Origin: Sporomusaceae bacterium UBA7701
GTDB lineage: Bacteria > Bacillota > Negativicutes > Sporomusales > UBA7701
Reading direction: 5' to 3'
Length of the DNA stretch: 32,493 nucleotides
Assembly: GCA_002482545.1 (NCBI GenBank)
Contig: DLGF01000001.1
Span: 1-32,493, forward strand
Shown here: piece after piece, positions 31,517 to 32,493 of the stretch
Layout: every line of letters begins with the position of its first letter
How positions within the stretch are numbered: position 1 is the stretch's first letter
Notes under the pieces: generated by a model
Seen by the model: the letters and a program-made list of their open reading frames with translations, nothing else
The model's database searches: none
What the model was told of the DNA's origin: nothing
Made by a program: the position numbers and the translations under genes

Positions 31517-31583
31517 GTCCTGAGCACCTTAATGAGTACAGGGGCGGAAAAATGGGTACAATTAAAAGAAATGGAATTTTTTC

Positions 31584-31612
31584 TTGACATTTGGCCAGAA
31601 ATGGATAATAAT
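31584..31612 (+). promoter_or_regulatory. Promoter of rubrerythrin
   Basis: TTGACA (31584-31589), 17-nt spacer, AATAAT (31607-31612), 38 bp upstream of the start. It overlaps a repeated ATGGATAATAA motif. Confidence 0.75.
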
Positions 31613-31628
31613 ATTCCATGGATAATAA
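31601..31628. repeat. ATGGATAATAA direct repeat over the rubrerythrin promoter
   Basis: ATGGATAATAA occurs at 31601-31611 and 31618-31628 (17-bp period). ATGGA also pairs with TCCAT across the -10, giving a 5-bp inverted repeat. This layout suggests a peroxide- or iron-responsive operator, but the match to PerR is poor. Confidence 0.4.
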
Positions 31629-31649
31629 ATATCTTCAGGAGGGGTTACC

Positions 31650-32141
31650 ATGAGTACGGAAAAAAATCTTGCCGCCGCGTTTGCCGGCGAAGCCCAGGCC
31701 AATCGCAAATATCTTGCTTTCGCCAAGCAGGCTGACCTGGACGGCTATCCTCAGATCGCGAAATTATTCCGCGCCACCGCTGAAGCCGAGACCATTCACG
31801 CTCACGCTCATCTCAAAGCAATGGGTGGAATCAAATCCACTGCGGAAAACCTGAAAACAGCCGTCTCCGGGGAAACTTATGAGTTCAGCGAAATGTATCC
31901 TCCGTTCATCAAAGAAGCCGAAGCCGAAAACAATACTGCGGCTGTAAGGACTTTCAAACTGGCCAATGAAGCGGAAAAAGTTCACGCGGAGCTATACCAG
32001 AAAGCTCTCGACACTCTGGACAAGAAGGAAGTTGCCGACCTGTACCTCTGTACCGTCTGTGGCCACATCGCCGAGGGCTCGCTGCCTGACGCCTGCCCCA
32101 TCTGCGGAGCCAAACACCAGGCTTATAAAAAGGTTGATTAA
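31650..32141 (+). CDS. rbr: Rubrerythrin
   Basis: Rubrerythrin is a diiron peroxidase of anaerobes that reduces H2O2 using electrons from rubredoxin-type centres. The 163-aa product has a ferritin-like four-helix domain (1-120) with the two EAQANRKY-type and ETIHAHAH metal-binding segments and the second half EAEAENNTAAVRTF / EAEKVHAELY. A C-terminal rubredoxin domain follows, with C134, C137, C149, C152 (CTVCGH and CPICGA). The ATG at 31650 follows GGAGGGG by 5 nt. It is a single-gene unit with its own promoter and terminator. Confidence 0.96.
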   Translation: MSTEKNLAAAFAGEAQANRKYLAFAKQADLDGYPQIAKLFRATAEAETIHAHAHLKAMGGIKSTAENLKTAVSGETYEFSEMYPPFIKEAEAENNTAAVRTFKLANEAEKVHAELYQKALDTLDKKEVADLYLCTVCGHIAEGSLPDACPICGAKHQAYKKVD

Positions 32142-32144
32142 GCA

Positions 32145-32173
32145 AAAGGGACCGGTAAAACCGGTCCTTTTTA
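32145..32173 (+). terminator. Intrinsic terminator of rubrerythrin
   Basis: AAAAGGGACCGG / CCGGTCCTTTTT stem with a short TAAAA loop and a following TTTTT-A-TTTTT run, 3 bp after the stop. Confidence 0.92.
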
Positions 32174-32178
32174 TTTTT

Positions 32179-32372
32179 CCCGTCTACGTTACCGACCATC
32201 GCCTACATCATCCGAAGCGGCCTCCTGCCTTGACGTCAGAAGGAACAGGGACTCAATCCAAGCGACGCCAGTCTCCCGTCTGCGTTACCGACCATCGCCT
32301 ACCACCATCGAAACGGCCTCTCCTACCTTTGTAATCACGAGGAACAGGGACTCAATCCAAGCGACGCCAGTC
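32179..32372. repeat. Two tandem copies of a 96-bp imperfect repeat
   Basis: Copy 1 (32179-32274) and copy 2 (32275-32372) both begin CCCGTCTxCGTTACCGACC, share ATCGCCTAC, and end with GGAACAGGGACTCAATCCAA then GCGACGCCAGTC. The middle (about 40 bp) differs more. No coding frame is convincing. It lies between the rubrerythrin terminator and a C-rich tract. Confidence 0.85.
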
Positions 32373-32383
32373 GCCTCCTTCAT

Positions 32384-32413
32384 CCCCCCGTACTCCCCCG
32401 TCCCCCCACTCCC
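32384..32413 (-). other. Candidate G-quadruplex motif (C-rich on plus strand)
   Basis: The minus strand reads GGG-3 nt-GGGGGG-2 nt-GGGGG-5 nt-GGGGGG, which meets the G3+N1-7 rule. The rest of 32414-32463 is also C-rich and almost free of G on the plus strand, with no gene. Confidence 0.6.
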
Positions 32414-32463
32414 ACGCCTCCTTCGTCCCACTCCACGTCCCGCACACACTCCACACCAAACAC

Positions 32464-32490
32464 AAAAAAAGCACTTGCTTAAGCAAGTGC
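32464..32490 (-). terminator. Terminator of a gene beyond the window
   Basis: The 20-bp perfect palindrome GCACTTGCTTAAGCAAGTGC is followed on the minus strand by TTTTTTT. It should end a leftward gene that starts to the right of the window. Confidence 0.85.
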
Positions 32491-32493
32491 CTT

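Noticed and set aside
32179..32372. The tandem copies as a CRISPR array
   Set aside because: Only two units of 96 bp, with no short direct repeats separated by uniform spacers and no cas genes nearby.

Overview
The window is a compact, GC-rich stretch of bacterial chromosome carrying the conserved Firmicutes block that runs from ctsR to tuf. Genes for ctsR, mcsA, mcsB, clpC, radA, disA, the PIN/TRAM protein YacL, ispD/ispF, gltX, cysE, cysS, mrnC, thyX, rlmB, rae1, sigH and tuf lie in that order on the minus strand. spoIIP and sigH point to an endospore former. CarD, an anaerobe-type rubrerythrin, a Cys-rich EF-Tu insertion and a tRNA-tuf cluster fit an anaerobic Clostridia or Negativicutes lineage; a Sporomusaceae-like organism is my best guess (inference, no database search). 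Most of the window is ordinary housekeeping chromosome. No phage, IS element or CRISPR array was seen.

Layout, left to right. (1) 1-1410: the 5' part of tuf, preceded by five tRNA genes (Thr, Tyr, fMet, Thr, Met in transcription order) with two good tandem promoters. (2) 1426-3563: a leftward group of uppP, a zinc-ribbon Nudix hydrolase and a DUF421 membrane protein. (3) 3564-5895: a 2-Cys peroxiredoxin, an orphan P-loop protein resembling BrxF of BREX-3 phage defence, and two small uncharacterised genes. (4) 5898-13242: sigH with its own promoter, and a long leftward operon cysE-cysS-mrnC-thyX-rlmB-vanW-rae1 headed by a cysteine-type T-box leader. (5) 13247-18348: gltX, a small exported protein, a fused ispDF, yacL and carD, separated by promoters and terminators. 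(6) 18412-20589: a rightward island between carD and disA with a Cys-rich MazG/DUF1573-like protein, spoIIP and a small membrane protein that shares a domain with the N-terminus of SpoIIP. (7) 20591-27760: the leftward ctsR-mcsA-mcsB-clpC-radA-disA cluster, with CtsR-type operators inside its promoter. (8) 27790-30764: an RlmI-type rRNA methyltransferase, a membrane hydrolase-like protein and a lone fabK-like gene. (9) 30836-32493: rightward speD and rubrerythrin, then a gene-free tail with two copies of a 96-bp repeat, a C-rich tract and the terminator of a gene lying beyond the window.

Functionally the block joins translation (tuf, tRNAs, gltX, cysS, rlmB, rlmI-like), RNA turnover and ribosome maturation (rae1, mrnC), protein quality control (ctsR/mcsAB/clpC), DNA integrity and c-di-AMP signalling (radA, disA), envelope and isoprenoid supply (uppP, ispDF) and sporulation (sigH, spoIIP). 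The observations I rate highest are the domain shared by SpoIIP and its downstream neighbour, the orphan BrxF-like gene, the unusual 1-nt heptad spacing of the ctsR operators, and the repeat/C-rich tail at the right end.
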